Assembly: GCA_017411835.1 (NCBI GenBank)
Contig: JAFQPG010000014.1
Location: 1-64,000 of the forward strand
Length of the DNA stretch: 64,000 bases
Direction: 5' to 3'
DNA from: Ruminococcus sp.
Lineage (GTDB): Bacteria; Bacillota; Clostridia; Oscillospirales; Acutalibacteraceae
The stretch's first letter is position 1. Each line of letters begins with the position of its first letter. Under the pieces are notes generated by a model. The model saw only the letters and a program-made list of their open reading frames with translations. It was not told the origin of the DNA and ran no database searches. A program made the position numbers and the translations under genes. Of this stretch, positions 41,805 to 50,916 are shown one piece after another.

Positions 41805-44800
41805 TTAGCTCCTCCTCTCGTGATAAAATTCTATATACATCTTCCTTGTCGTGTTTTTCGACTGTTATACAAGGGTCGCCGTCCTCATAGCCACAAATAT
41901 TATTATAAATACACCACTGACAAGGGTCGTGAAGCTTCTTTGCAGGTACAGCAGAAATATCGCCATCACATAAGGCAAGTGCCATATCCTTAACAACCGT
42001 ATCAACCTGTGAAAAAAGCAATCCAAACTGCTCTAAGGTCGCAAGGCTTTCTACGCTTCCGACAAGCACATCGCCCTTTAATTTTAGGTGGATATAATCG
42101 CCATTTAAATCTCTGTCAATGCCTTTTACTACATCCATATCATCTAAAATAACACCGTGCATTTTGCGTTTATCTTCAGCCTTAGCTGTTGCTTTTTTTA
42201 GCGGGTCGCTGTCAGACACATTAATGGTCGGAGAAACAGCAGGAACATACAAAACACCTGCAGGAACGATATCGTTGCCGTAGCGCGACTTACCGACGCT
42301 GTTTACAGCGCACATATAAATAAGCATCTGCAGGTTAATGCCATAAAGCACATCACAAAGTTTAAACTGCTTTGTACCGGTTTTATAGTCTAAAACTCTA
42401 ATATACTTTTTGCCGTTGTGCTCCATAATATCAACTCGGTCGATACTACCGCGAATTTTAACATTTATTTCATCGCTTGCTTTAACCTCGTAGTATGGGA
42501 TATCGTCTTTTATAGAAAGCTCAAAATCAACCGGCTTAAAGCTTGACTGTGCAAACTCCTGCACAGTACGGAAAACCACGCTCACGGCGGTTTTCTTCAT
42601 ACGGTGGTACAGATACATAAAGCGTTTTGTTTTTCCTTTTTCCCCACCAAGATGCAGGGTTATATACTTATCAAGAAGTGCACAAACTTCCGTCTCTACA
42701 AGCTCTTTAGTAAGTGCAGAAAAATCGTCGTCCTTATGACTTTTCAGGAAGTTTTCAAAAACATAGTGCATCATAGTTCCGTATTCAAGCGAGTCGATTT
42801 TTGCAACTCTACGCTCTTTTATACGCAAGCCGTAATCGCAAAAATACTGGAACTTACACTGCGAGAACTTGTCTATCTGTGATGCAGACAAATACATCTG
42901 AGTATGGAAAAGCTTTTTAGCAATATCGGTATCATAAATGCGTTTTGGTTCTTTTTTTCTACTATTTTCTATTGCACACAAAATATCTTTATAGTACTCT
43001 TTTTGCATAAAATAATCGTAAAGCTTTTTGATATCACCATCTTGTCTGTTAAGATGCTTTACAAGATACTCAAAAGCAGAGCTCTCGCTATACAAGCTGT
43101 CAAAAATTGTATTTGAGACTGATGTGTTGCGTACTATACCGCTTATAGATTGCTGTAATTCGCTTATAATTGACGAACACGCGAGTTTTTCGCCATCAAG
43201 CGAGAAAGTATAGTAAGACACAAAAAGCTTATCAGACGCGCTTGTAAGAGCTTTATAAGCAAGATACTTTTCAGTAGGCACAAGCTGTTCTATAGAGTCA
43301 GAAAGTTTGATACCAAAAGTATCTAAAATACTGCGCTCATCATCAGAATACATGGTGCTTTCAACAGGTGTATGCGGAAACTCGCCGTCAATCGCACCAA
43401 TTACAAAAACTGCCTTTTTGTTACTTAGTAAGGAACGGTCGGCAGTTGCAACGTCTACCTGATCTATACCATGCGGAATAAATGATATATCGGTATTTAC
43501 AAAGTTAATATGTAAAAGCTCGCTAAAACGCTTTGCAGTCATCAAGCTATCGCCGATAACGCTGACCATTTTATCAAGTATTTCCACAAAAATGTTGTAG
43601 AGTCTGATTTGTTCTGCGCAAAGATTTGAAGAATTGCTTTCTTCAAGCTTATCGCATAAAGCGTTTAAATTTTCTTTTATGTGCAGACGGTTTATAAGCC
43701 TCATTAAAGCCTTGCAAATATCAAGCACCGAAGCGTTCTTCGTATCAAAGTAAAAACTCCTTAGGGCTTCTATGATGATCTTTCGGGTGTTTTCAACGCT
43801 TAAGAGCACAGCTTTGTCGCTGTCTCTGAATTCATCCGCAAAGCCGCTAGGGTTTTGAGTAAACTCTTCAAAAAACTGCTTTGAGCTTATCTCCCACACG
43901 TAAAGGTAGTTTTCAAAATTTGCTATATCTTCAACGCTTATGTCGGTAAGACCTGTTTTTAAAAGAGAAAGCACATCTTCTTTATCAAAGCCACCTGATA
44001 CAACATCAAAGCAAGACATAATAAACTTAATCAAAGGCTTTGTGTCAATGTCCTGCGGTTTGTCCATAAAGTAACTGATACCGTATTTATCAAAGGTTGT
44101 ATCTAAAACGCCGACATATTTATCGCTTGAGCGGGTAATGACGGCGATATCAGAATACTCGTAGTTTTCTTCAATAATTAATTTGCGTATATTACGCGCT
44201 ACAAACTCAGCCTCGTCGTAGATGCTTTTTGCTTCATATACGGTCAACGCTTCACCAGTATAATCAGTTGTTTCCTTTTGCAAACGGAAGATGTTTTCCT
44301 CCACTGATTTAAGTTCTTCGTTATTAAATCGGTGGTTTTCAAAAAGCACAACCGGCTTAGCAATACTAATGCCGTTTTCGTTTGCAATTCTTGTCAGTCG
44401 CTTTTTAGTTCTGTCAGATACAAAGAACAAATCACCGTTACTTGCATCTGCGCAGTCGGTCGTGAGCGCAATATACATATCACTGCTTTGTTTAAGTAAA
44501 AGCGTGAGCAATTCATATTCTTGAGCAGTAAAGCCGTAGTAAGAGTCAATCGCGATAGTATAGCCCTCAAAAAGCGGTATATTACAAAGCACCTTGCAAA
44601 TATGGTTCAAAGAATCAAGCGGGTCAATATAGCTCTTTTCTAAAAGAGCGTTGTATGTATCGTACAAAAGAGCTGTTTCATAAAGCTTTTTAGAAAGCGT
44701 CTCGTCTTCTACTTTCTTAGACACGCTATAGAGCATATCGGACGTGATGAAGCATTTTTTATATTCTTTTATAGAATTAAGCATAAGCTGGGACAAATCG

Positions 44801-45141
44801 GTTGCGGTCGCACGCTTAGAAAAAAGCTCAAGGCTGTCGCTTACCTGCTCAATCGCAATATTCATCACAACGTTACGGATACCTTCATCAGCAAAAGACA
44901 TAAAACGGTTACCCGTTTGCTCAAAAACATAGTCGCACAAACGTGAAAAACCAAAGACCTTTATATTACGGGAAAGCTTTGGACCGAGCAGTTCAAGAAA
45001 AGCCTTTTCAGTTTCAAACGACAGCTGGTCAGGTACAATAAACATCAGCTTATCGTTGCCGTCTTTTGCGAGAGTGCACATAGTATCATACAAATATTTT
45101 GTTTTAGAAACACCTGTAGTGCCAAGCACAAAATGTAACAT
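41764..45141 (-). CDS. addB: ATP-dependent nuclease AddB
   Basis: This protein of 1125 residues is the second AddAB subunit. The N-terminal P-loop is GTTGVSKT. The C-terminal RecB-type nuclease motif is VLDYKTGTK. The cysteines for the iron-sulfur cluster are visible in KFSQCKFQYFC and DPCQWCIYNNIC. It lies directly upstream of addA, the usual order. The ATG at 45141 is preferred because GGTGG lies 5 bases upstream; an in-frame ATG at 45153 immediately precedes that site. A small palindrome (45187-45204, TGTACT/AGTACA) lies in the gap after spoIIR and is unexplained. Confidence 0.95.
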   Translation of the reverse strand: MLHFVLGTTGVSKTKYLYDTMCTLAKDGNDKLMFIVPDQLSFETEKAFLELLGPKLSRNIKVFGFSRLCDYVFEQTGNRFMSFADEGIRNVVMNIAIEQVSDSLELFSKRATATDLSQLMLNSIKEYKKCFITSDMLYSVSKKVEDETLSKKLYETALLYDTYNALLEKSYIDPLDSLNHICKVLCNIPLFEGYTIAIDSYYGFTAQEYELLTLLLKQSSDMYIALTTDCADASNGDLFFVSDRTKKRLTRIANENGISIAKPVVLFENHRFNNEELKSVEENIFRLQKETTDYTGEALTVYEAKSIYDEAEFVARNIRKLIIEENYEYSDIAVITRSSDKYVGVLDTTFDKYGISYFMDKPQDIDTKPLIKFIMSCFDVVSGGFDKEDVLSLLKTGLTDISVEDIANFENYLYVWEISSKQFFEEFTQNPSGFADEFRDSDKAVLLSVENTRKIIIEALRSFYFDTKNASVLDICKALMRLINRLHIKENLNALCDKLEESNSSNLCAEQIRLYNIFVEILDKMVSVIGDSLMTAKRFSELLHINFVNTDISFIPHGIDQVDVATADRSLLSNKKAVFVIGAIDGEFPHTPVESTMYSDDERSILDTFGIKLSDSIEQLVPTEKYLAYKALTSASDKLFVSYYTFSLDGEKLACSSIISELQQSISGIVRNTSVSNTIFDSLYSESSAFEYLVKHLNRQDGDIKKLYDYFMQKEYYKDILCAIENSRKKEPKRIYDTDIAKKLFHTQMYLSASQIDKFSQCKFQYFCDYGLRIKERRVAKIDSLEYGTMMHYVFENFLKSHKDDDFSALTKELVETEVCALLDKYITLHLGGEKGKTKRFMYLYHRMKKTAVSVVFRTVQEFAQSSFKPVDFELSIKDDIPYYEVKASDEINVKIRGSIDRVDIMEHNGKKYIRVLDYKTGTKQFKLCDVLYGINLQMLIYMCAVNSVGKSRYGNDIVPAGVLYVPAVSPTINVSDSDPLKKATAKAEDKRKMHGVILDDMDVVKGIDRDLNGDYIHLKLKGDVLVGSVESLATLEQFGLLFSQVDTVVKDMALALCDGDISAVPAKKLHDPCQWCIYNNICGYEDGDPCITVEKHDKEDVYRILSREEELNEEGMDEKSETGD

Positions 45142-45204
45142 ATTAACCACCATTTATATTTAATATCAAAATTATATCACCTTTGCTGTACTATAAACAG
45201 TACA

Positions 45205-45795
45205 CTATCGGAATAATGAATTAATTTTTTCAAAATATTCTACTATTTTAAATTTAAAAACAACATCTTTATCAGTTATTACGGAATACTCGCTGTCGCT
45301 TAAATCTTCCTTCATTGTGATTTTTGACGATGCACCGACACATAAAGCAGGATACATCACGCACCACCAATTTCTCCCCTTTGCATCACCAATATCAATT
45401 ACCAGAGCATCATACATCCCCGCAGGCATAGTAAAATTTTCGTAGTAGCGAGTATCAAAAAACTTGTTTTCGATTTTCGCAGATACGTTGTAATCAAAAC
45501 CGCTACGCTTAATAGCGTTTTGTGCTACTGACTCAACTAAATCAAGGTTGGCTGCGGTGATTTTTAATGCATCCGCTTTGGAATTTGCGTCATTATAAAG
45601 AGGAGAAATCGTATCTTGCACGCTATCTCGCACCAAAAGCTTTAGATTTTGGTCAACTACTGAATCGGAATTTGCGATAATATGTAATCGCAAAACATCT
45701 TTTTCGAGTTGTTTACAGGTCGACTCGAATGGAATCATAGAAAGTAAAAAGGATACAACAAAGGTGGAAATCAAAATTTTCATAAACATTTTCAT
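45205..45795 (-). CDS. spoIIR: Stage II sporulation protein R
   Basis: This 196-residue secreted protein has an N-terminal signal segment and SpoIIR marks: LEKDVLRLHIIANSDS, VRDSVQDTISPLY and the WWCVMYPALC block. SpoIIR is made in the forespore under sigma F and activates SpoIIGA to process pro-sigma E in the mother cell. Its presence supports a sporulating lineage. The start ATG at 45795 is weakly supported; an ATG at 45789 is possible. A sigma-F-like promoter lies 27-57 bases upstream. Confidence 0.92.
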   Translation of the reverse strand: MKMFMKILISTFVVSFLLSMIPFESTCKQLEKDVLRLHIIANSDSVVDQNLKLLVRDSVQDTISPLYNDANSKADALKITAANLDLVESVAQNAIKRSGFDYNVSAKIENKFFDTRYYENFTMPAGMYDALVIDIGDAKGRNWWCVMYPALCVGASSKITMKEDLSDSEYSVITDKDVVFKFKIVEYFEKINSLFR

Positions 45796-45797
45796 AT

Positions 45798-45840
45798 AAA
45801 AAAACCTGCCTATCTATAGCTTGATTATAGGCAAGTTTTT
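45798..45840 (-). terminator. Terminator of the ispE operon, merged with the spoIIR promoter
   Basis: On the minus strand AACTTGCCTAT and ATAGGCAGGTT form the stem around a loop of about 13 bases, followed by seven T. The run ends two bases before the spoIIR start codon. Confidence 0.8.
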
Positions 45841-45852
45841 TAAAGCTTATAC
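45823..45852 (-). promoter_or_regulatory. Sigma-F-like promoter of spoIIR
   Basis: On the minus strand GTATA (45848-45852) is followed after 15 bases by GCCTATAATC (45823-45832). The Bacillus sigma-F consensus is GYWTA, 15 bases, GGnnAnAHTR. Eight of ten -10 positions agree. The start site would fall in the loop of the ispE terminator, so spoIIR mRNA would not contain the full hairpin. A sigma-A reading with a 19-base spacer is the alternative. Confidence 0.5.
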
Positions 45853-46728
45853 AATTTTACATCCACCGCTTATCGGAGTGCATAAAAAGAGCTTGTCGTA
45901 TGTAGCACTCATTTTATCTTTACAAAGGGTAGCTTTTTTCTCATTTAGAAATATACCGAACACAGCAGAGCCTGAACCGCTCATACACGCGCCCAAGGCC
46001 TTGCCTTTAAGCATAGACTTTTTGATGCTTGATATTTCAGGAATCTGCATAACCGCTTCAAACTCATTATAAAGGCACTGGCTTACTCCTCTTAAGTTGC
46101 GTTTATATAAAAACTTAACAACCTCGTCAGTAACCTTAAAGCCTTTAGGCTCTTTGCTATCCGCTTTTGCGTATGCCTGTGCGGTTGAAACACTAACATC
46201 AGGCTTGCAGATAAGTATATTACACTTTGTAAGCGACGGCAGTTTTTCCATTGTAGTACCAGTACCACTAGCAAGCTTAGTACCGCCAACAATGCAAAAC
46301 GGCACATCAGCACCAACAGTCGCGCCGATTTCGCACATCTGCGATTGACTAAGCTTAGTATCAAACATACGATTAAGCGCAAGAATAACAGCAGCGCCAT
46401 CGGTGCTACCGCCAGCAAGTCCCGCTTGAGACGGGATACGCTTTTGTATATCTATAGATATCTTTTTAGGCTTTATGTCGCAGTATTTAAAATATGCCTT
46501 TGCAGCCTTACAAACGATGTTAGAGTCATCAGTCGGAATACCCGCTACGTCGCAGGTGACTACGATATCGCTGCTGCAGTTTTCATCAACCTCGTCAGAT
46601 ACAGTTACTGTATCATAAAGGGACACAGCCTGCATAACCATAGCGACGTCGTGGTAACCATCGTCACGCTTACCAACAATATCAAGAGATAAATTAATCT
46701 TTGCAGGTGCTAATACCTTAATCTGCAT
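45847..46728 (-). CDS. ispE: 4-diphosphocytidyl-2-C-methyl-D-erythritol kinase
   Basis: This 293-residue GHMP kinase phosphorylates CDP-methylerythritol in the non-mevalonate isoprenoid pathway. Visible motifs are APAKINLSLDIVGKRDDGYH at the N-terminus, PSQAGLAGGSTDGAA (ATP-binding glycine loop) and GACMSGSGSAVFG near the end. It begins 1 base after the aminotransferase gene, so the Lrp-type regulator, the aminotransferase and ispE form one transcript. The start is well supported by AGGAGC. Confidence 0.95.
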   Translation of the reverse strand: MQIKVLAPAKINLSLDIVGKRDDGYHDVAMVMQAVSLYDTVTVSDEVDENCSSDIVVTCDVAGIPTDDSNIVCKAAKAYFKYCDIKPKKISIDIQKRIPSQAGLAGGSTDGAAVILALNRMFDTKLSQSQMCEIGATVGADVPFCIVGGTKLASGTGTTMEKLPSLTKCNILICKPDVSVSTAQAYAKADSKEPKGFKVTDEVVKFLYKRNLRGVSQCLYNEFEAVMQIPEISSIKKSMLKGKALGACMSGSGSAVFGIFLNEKKATLCKDKMSATYDKLFLCTPISGGCKIV

Positions 46729-46729
46729 A

Positions 46730-47899
46730 TTAAAGCTCCTCTAAAAATTCCTCGATAAGTTTAAGTGCTTTTTTAAGATGCTTGAGTGAGTATGAATATG
46801 ACAAACGAACAAAGCCCTCGCCACACTCACCGAAAGCGCTACCCGGAACAAGTGCTACGTGCTTTGAATGAAGCAGCTTGGTACAGAACTCGTCTGATGT
46901 CAAGCCAGTTGATTTGATACAAGGGAAGCAATAAAAAGCACCTTTTGGCTCAAAACAAGTTAGTCCCATATTATTAAGACTGCCGACAACCAATCTGCGA
47001 CGCATATCGTACTCGTCACGCATCAAAGCAATATCATCATCACCGTTTTTCAGCGCTTCAATAGCTGCGTACTGAGCGGTTGTAGGTGCAGACATAATAC
47101 AGAACTGATGAAGCTTTGTCATCATCTCGATTATCTCTTTTGGACCGCAAGCAAAGCCTAAACGCCAGCCTGTCATAGCGTAGCTCTTGGAAAAACCGTT
47201 GATAACAACAGTACGCTCTTTCATACCCTTGATGCACGCTATGGAAATGTGATTATTGATGCCATAAGTAAGCTCAGAGTAAATCTCGTCTGACAACACC
47301 ATAAGGTCGTGCTCAAGCACAAGCTGTGCGATTGCTTCTAAGTCTTCTTTTTCCATTATAGCACCGGTAGGGTTATTAGGATAAGGTAAAATCAACAGCT
47401 TTGTTTTATCTGTGATTTTATCTTTAATATCATCTACAGTCAGTCTGAAATTATTTTCAATTTTTGTTTCGATAATAACAGGAGTTGCTTTAGCCATAAT
47501 GGTTAAAGGCTCGTAGCACACAAAAGACGGCTGAGGAATAAGCACCTCGTCGCCCTCTCCTACTAAGCATCTAATAGCGATATCGATAGCCTCACTACCG
47601 CCGACAGTAACGACTACCTCGCTTTTTGGCTGGTATGTAAGGTCGCATTTACGTTTCATATATTCTGAAATCTCTTCTCTAAGCTCAGCAAAGCCACGGT
47701 TTGGTGTGTACCATGTTCTGCCCATTTCAAGCGACTTGATGCCTGCTTTTCTAATGTGCCAAGGTGTTTTAAAATCAGGCTCACCGATACTTAAAGAGAT
47801 TACATTATCCATTTCATTGACTATATCAAAAAACTTTCTGATACCGGACGGCTTGACGCTTTTGATAGAGTCATTAATTTTACTATTGTAATCTATCAC
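46730..47899 (-). CDS. PLP-dependent aminotransferase (class I/II)
   Basis: This 389-residue enzyme has a pyridoxal-phosphate lysine in NGFSKSYAMTGWRLGFACG. The cofactor contacts are LPYPNNPTGA and DEIYSELTY. This is the aspartate/aromatic aminotransferase fold of the PatA type. The substrate is not fixed by sequence; amino-acid or branched-chain transamination is likely. The start codon is GTG in a GTGA overlap with the Lrp-type regulator, so the regulator probably controls or responds to its product. Confidence 0.88.
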   Translation of the reverse strand: MIDYNSKINDSIKSVKPSGIRKFFDIVNEMDNVISLSIGEPDFKTPWHIRKAGIKSLEMGRTWYTPNRGFAELREEISEYMKRKCDLTYQPKSEVVVTVGGSEAIDIAIRCLVGEGDEVLIPQPSFVCYEPLTIMAKATPVIIETKIENNFRLTVDDIKDKITDKTKLLILPYPNNPTGAIMEKEDLEAIAQLVLEHDLMVLSDEIYSELTYGINNHISIACIKGMKERTVVINGFSKSYAMTGWRLGFACGPKEIIEMMTKLHQFCIMSAPTTAQYAAIEALKNGDDDIALMRDEYDMRRRLVVGSLNNMGLTCFEPKGAFYCFPCIKSTGLTSDEFCTKLLHSKHVALVPGSAFGECGEGFVRLSYSYSLKHLKKALKLIEEFLEEL

Positions 47900-48378
47900 A
47901 AAATCATTTCCCTTCTGTCAGTTGGCTCATCAACGTCAACTAATGCGACAGAACCCTCTTTGTATCTTTTAAGCATAAAATGAGTAGCAGTTGAAACGAT
48001 GCCCTCTAAAGCTGATAATTTTCTAGCAACAAACGACGAAATGTCCTGAATAGTCTCGCCCTTTACAACAAGAGCCAAATCATAAGCGCCCGCCATAAGA
48101 TAGACAGAAGAAACTTCGTCAAACATCATAACCTTTTCTGCGATTTCGTCAAAGCCCTTTTCCTTTTGTGGAGTAACCTTGAGTTCTATAATAGCCATAA
48201 CATCAGCATCAGGAACTTTTTCCCAGTTAACCATAGCCTGATAGCCTCTGATAGTGCCGTTATCCTCGTATTCCTTAATCTGCGCTTTGATGTAATCTTC
48301 AGGCTCGTTGAGCATAAACGCAAGCTGCTGTGGTGTATAAGCAGAATTTTCGCTTAAGATTTTCAATAATTTATCCAT
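47896..48378 (-). CDS. Lrp/AsnC family transcriptional regulator
   Basis: This protein of 160 residues has an N-terminal winged helix-turn-helix (about 8-60, with YTPQQLAFMLNEPEDYI as recognition part) and a C-terminal ligand-binding RAM domain (about 65-140). Lrp-type regulators sense amino acids. It is coupled with the downstream aminotransferase by GTGA. The ATG at 48378 is supported by CGGAGG, 6 bases upstream, and is preferred over an earlier in-frame start at 48426. Confidence 0.9.
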   Translation of the reverse strand: MDKLLKILSENSAYTPQQLAFMLNEPEDYIKAQIKEYEDNGTIRGYQAMVNWEKVPDADVMAIIELKVTPQKEKGFDEIAEKVMMFDEVSSVYLMAGAYDLALVVKGETIQDISSFVARKLSALEGIVSTATHFMLKRYKEGSVALVDVDEPTDRREMIL

Positions 48379-48389
48379 AATAACCTCCG

Positions 48390-48875
48390 TTATGTTGCTT
48401 GTAGTGCCATACTGTCCATCGTACAAACGCTGTCAAGACAGACGGCAGTCGATATACAAGCCAGTTCAAAATTTTTATCATTGATATTAATTTCAAGTGC
48501 ATCAGCAGAGCTGTTAAAACGTCTGCAAACACACGCGACAACCGAGTTGTCGATATTAAGCAGGTCGTAAGACTTAAAAAGTAAATCACCGCGAAGATGA
48601 AAACTAAGCCCGTGAAAGGTGATTGAAGTCTTATTGTTAACGGTAGTGAAAACTAAATGGAAGCTTAAATCAGCTTCTGTGACATAGCAAGTACGTATTG
48701 GTCCCAAGTGTGCATCACGAATCTTTGCAACACAAGCGTCATCTTTCATAATATAGGTACGCTCAACAGACGATTTGCGTTTACCTACAATTTTATAAAG
48801 CACTTGTCCTGTTTCACTATACACGATGTATCTTGAATTTTCTTGTGACTTGTCACGAGTTAGATAAATTTTCAC
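48390..48875 (-). CDS. LURP-one-related/tubby-like domain protein
   Basis: This protein of about 161 residues resembles LURP-one-related proteins, which have a Tubby C-terminal-like beta-barrel: YIVYSETGQVLYKIVGK, then YIMKDDACVAKIRD and LGPIRTCYVTEADL. Its function is unknown. The likely start is a GTG at 48875 (KIYLTRDKSQ follows) with GGTGG 5 bases upstream. A longer form beginning with ATG at 48902 would add only nine hydrophobic residues. It lies 11 bases upstream of the Lrp-type regulator start and about 35 bases after nadE. Confidence 0.7.
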   Translation of the reverse strand: MKIYLTRDKSQENSRYIVYSETGQVLYKIVGKRKSSVERTYIMKDDACVAKIRDAHLGPIRTCYVTEADLSFHLVFTTVNNKTSITFHGLSFHLRGDLLFKSYDLLNIDNSVVACVCRRFNSSADALEININDKNFELACISTAVCLDSVCTMDSMALQAT

Positions 48876-48910
48876 ATATACCACCGCTAATATTATTAAC
48901 AAAAAAAGGT

Positions 48911-50821
48911 TTATAATTCATTTATGCGGTCAAGCCAGAGCTTTGCCTGAACATCAGACGGCATCTTAAAGCCGTTACGAGGCGAAAGACTGATTTCGGT
49001 AACCTTTGGACCGTCAGGCATACAGGAGCGTTTAAACTGCTGAGTAAAGAAACGATAGAAGAACTTCTGCATCCATTTTTTAATGACGTAACGGTCGTAA
49101 TCGTCTTTAAAAGCAGAAAGTGCAAGATAAAATATCTTTTCAGGCGTAAAGCCGTATTTTACAAAATAGTACAAGAAGAAATCGTGAAGCTCGTATGGTC
49201 CGACTACATCCTCTGTAATCTGTGAAATTTCTCCGTTTTTGTCAGGTGGCAAAAGCTCAGGAGATACCGGTGTTGAAAGAATATCGTTTAAAATCGAAAC
49301 AACCTTAGCTGATGCAATAAGTGTTTCGCTTTCAACAAGATGTCTTACAAGCGTCTTAGGCACTGAAGCGTTAACCGCATACATAGACATATGGTCGCCG
49401 TTAAAGGTAGCCCAACCAAGCGCAAGCTCTGATAAGTCACCCGTACCGACAACTAACGCACCGATTTTATTTGCTAAGTCCATCAGCACTAAAGTACGCA
49501 AACGCGCCTGTGCGTTTTCAAAGGTGGTATCAAGGTCTTTTTCGTTATGACCGATATCCTCAAAATGCTGTTTTACAGACTTAGTAATATTGATTTCTTT
49601 AAAATCAGCACCGTAGGCTATAGAAAGCTTTTCAGCGTTGCTCTTTGTTCTTTTTGTGGTGCCAAAGCAAGGCATAGAAACAGCGTGCAATTTATCGTGA
49701 CTAAGCCCTAAAATATCGAGTGCTTTGATGCTGACAATAAGCGCTAAGGTGCTGTCGAGTCCTCCCGATACACCCAAAACTAAATTCTCGATATTTGCGT
49801 TTTTCATACGGGTCGCAAGACCTATCGCCTGCATAGTAAGAGTTTCCTCGCAAAGAGTCTTTTTGTCAACGCATTGCGGGATAAACGGATGCTTTTCAAT
49901 TTTACGCTTAAGCTTAGTTTGCTTTAATGTTAAATCAAAATTAACGTAGCAAATGTCGCTGTCTTCCTTTGATTTGAAAATATTGCTTGTTCTGTGAAGA
50001 GCCATAAGCTTCTGGACATCAACATCAGCGTATGTGATATTTTCAAAGAACTTAACACTTTCGTTAAGCACTTGACCATCTTCGGCAATAATATTATGTG
50101 ATGAATAAACGCAGTCGGTTGTGCTTTCTCCGGGACCTGCACAAGAAAGCAAATACGCACAAGGGTATTTCTTGCTTATAATTCTGACAGCATCTCTGCG
50201 AAGCTGTGACTTCACAGCATACTCGCTGCTTGCAGAAAGGCTGGCAATAACTGTGGCGTTTGAATTAACAAGCAAATCAAACGAGTCAGGTGCAGGTGTC
50301 AAAATATCATTTGTGATATCTATAGCAATTTTAAATTCTTTAAGCTGATTGCAAGAAAATACAAGCTTTGAAGAAAAAAGAGTTTCCTGACCAGCAAATC
50401 TTATTTTTTTATGGATATCTTTACCCGATGTAAAGTAGCGAAGCTCACTGTACTCGCCATGCTCAGGCACGTTAATTTTAGGAACTAAGCCGAGCAACTC
50501 GCCCTTATAGATAACTGCAGCACAGTTATAAAGCGAATCATCTACACAAACAGGAATACCAATAACAGAAAGAATCGGCATCGATTTAGTTTTTAATAAA
50601 ATATGCTCGAGCGCATTTTCTGCCTGTATAAGCAAAAAGTCGTGCAAGAATAAATCACCACAGGTGTAGCCTGTAATACAAAGCTGTGGGAACACAACCA
50701 AAGATGCACCCTGCTGAGCAGCGTATGAAATTTGAGAGATAATCTGCTCGCTGTTATATGTGCAATCAGCTACCCTGATAGTAGGAGTTGCACACGCAGT
50801 TTTTACAAATCCATAATTCAT
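48911..50821 (-). CDS. nadE: Glutamine-dependent NAD+ synthetase
   Basis: This protein of 636 residues has an N-terminal nitrilase-type glutaminase domain (about 1-280; VVFPQLCITGYTCGDLF holds the conserved acidic and aromatic positions) and a C-terminal ATP-pyrophosphatase domain with SGGLDSTLAL near 350. A later VGTGDLSELALGW matches the NadE family. It makes NAD+ from deamido-NAD+, using glutamine as nitrogen source. The ATG at 50821 has GGGTGA upstream; an earlier ATG at 50848 is less likely because it lies in a palindrome. Confidence 0.93.
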   Translation of the reverse strand: MNYGFVKTACATPTIRVADCTYNSEQIISQISYAAQQGASLVVFPQLCITGYTCGDLFLHDFLLIQAENALEHILLKTKSMPILSVIGIPVCVDDSLYNCAAVIYKGELLGLVPKINVPEHGEYSELRYFTSGKDIHKKIRFAGQETLFSSKLVFSCNQLKEFKIAIDITNDILTPAPDSFDLLVNSNATVIASLSASSEYAVKSQLRRDAVRIISKKYPCAYLLSCAGPGESTTDCVYSSHNIIAEDGQVLNESVKFFENITYADVDVQKLMALHRTSNIFKSKEDSDICYVNFDLTLKQTKLKRKIEKHPFIPQCVDKKTLCEETLTMQAIGLATRMKNANIENLVLGVSGGLDSTLALIVSIKALDILGLSHDKLHAVSMPCFGTTKRTKSNAEKLSIAYGADFKEINITKSVKQHFEDIGHNEKDLDTTFENAQARLRTLVLMDLANKIGALVVGTGDLSELALGWATFNGDHMSMYAVNASVPKTLVRHLVESETLIASAKVVSILNDILSTPVSPELLPPDKNGEISQITEDVVGPYELHDFFLYYFVKYGFTPEKIFYLALSAFKDDYDRYVIKKWMQKFFYRFFTQQFKRSCMPDGPKVTEISLSPRNGFKMPSDVQAKLWLDRINEL

Positions 50822-50835
50822 AAAAATCACCCTAT

Positions 50836-50867
50836 AAAAAATATCCATAACTACAGTTATGGATATT
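50836..50867 (-). terminator. Terminator between the polysaccharide genes and nadE
   Basis: AATATCCATAACT (50840-50852) and AGTTATGGATATT (50855-50867) form a perfect 13-bp stem with a 2-base centre. It is followed on the minus strand by TTTTATAGGG, which runs into the nadE Shine-Dalgarno. Confidence 0.65.
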
Positions 50868-50916
50868 ATATACGATATTTATGTTTTTTACAAGTATTTG
50901 CACATATTTATCAATA

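Noticed and set aside
45187-45204. TGTACT/AGTACA palindrome as an SOS (LexA) box for addAB
   Set aside because: It does not match the Firmicutes LexA consensus and no further copy is seen; left unexplained.
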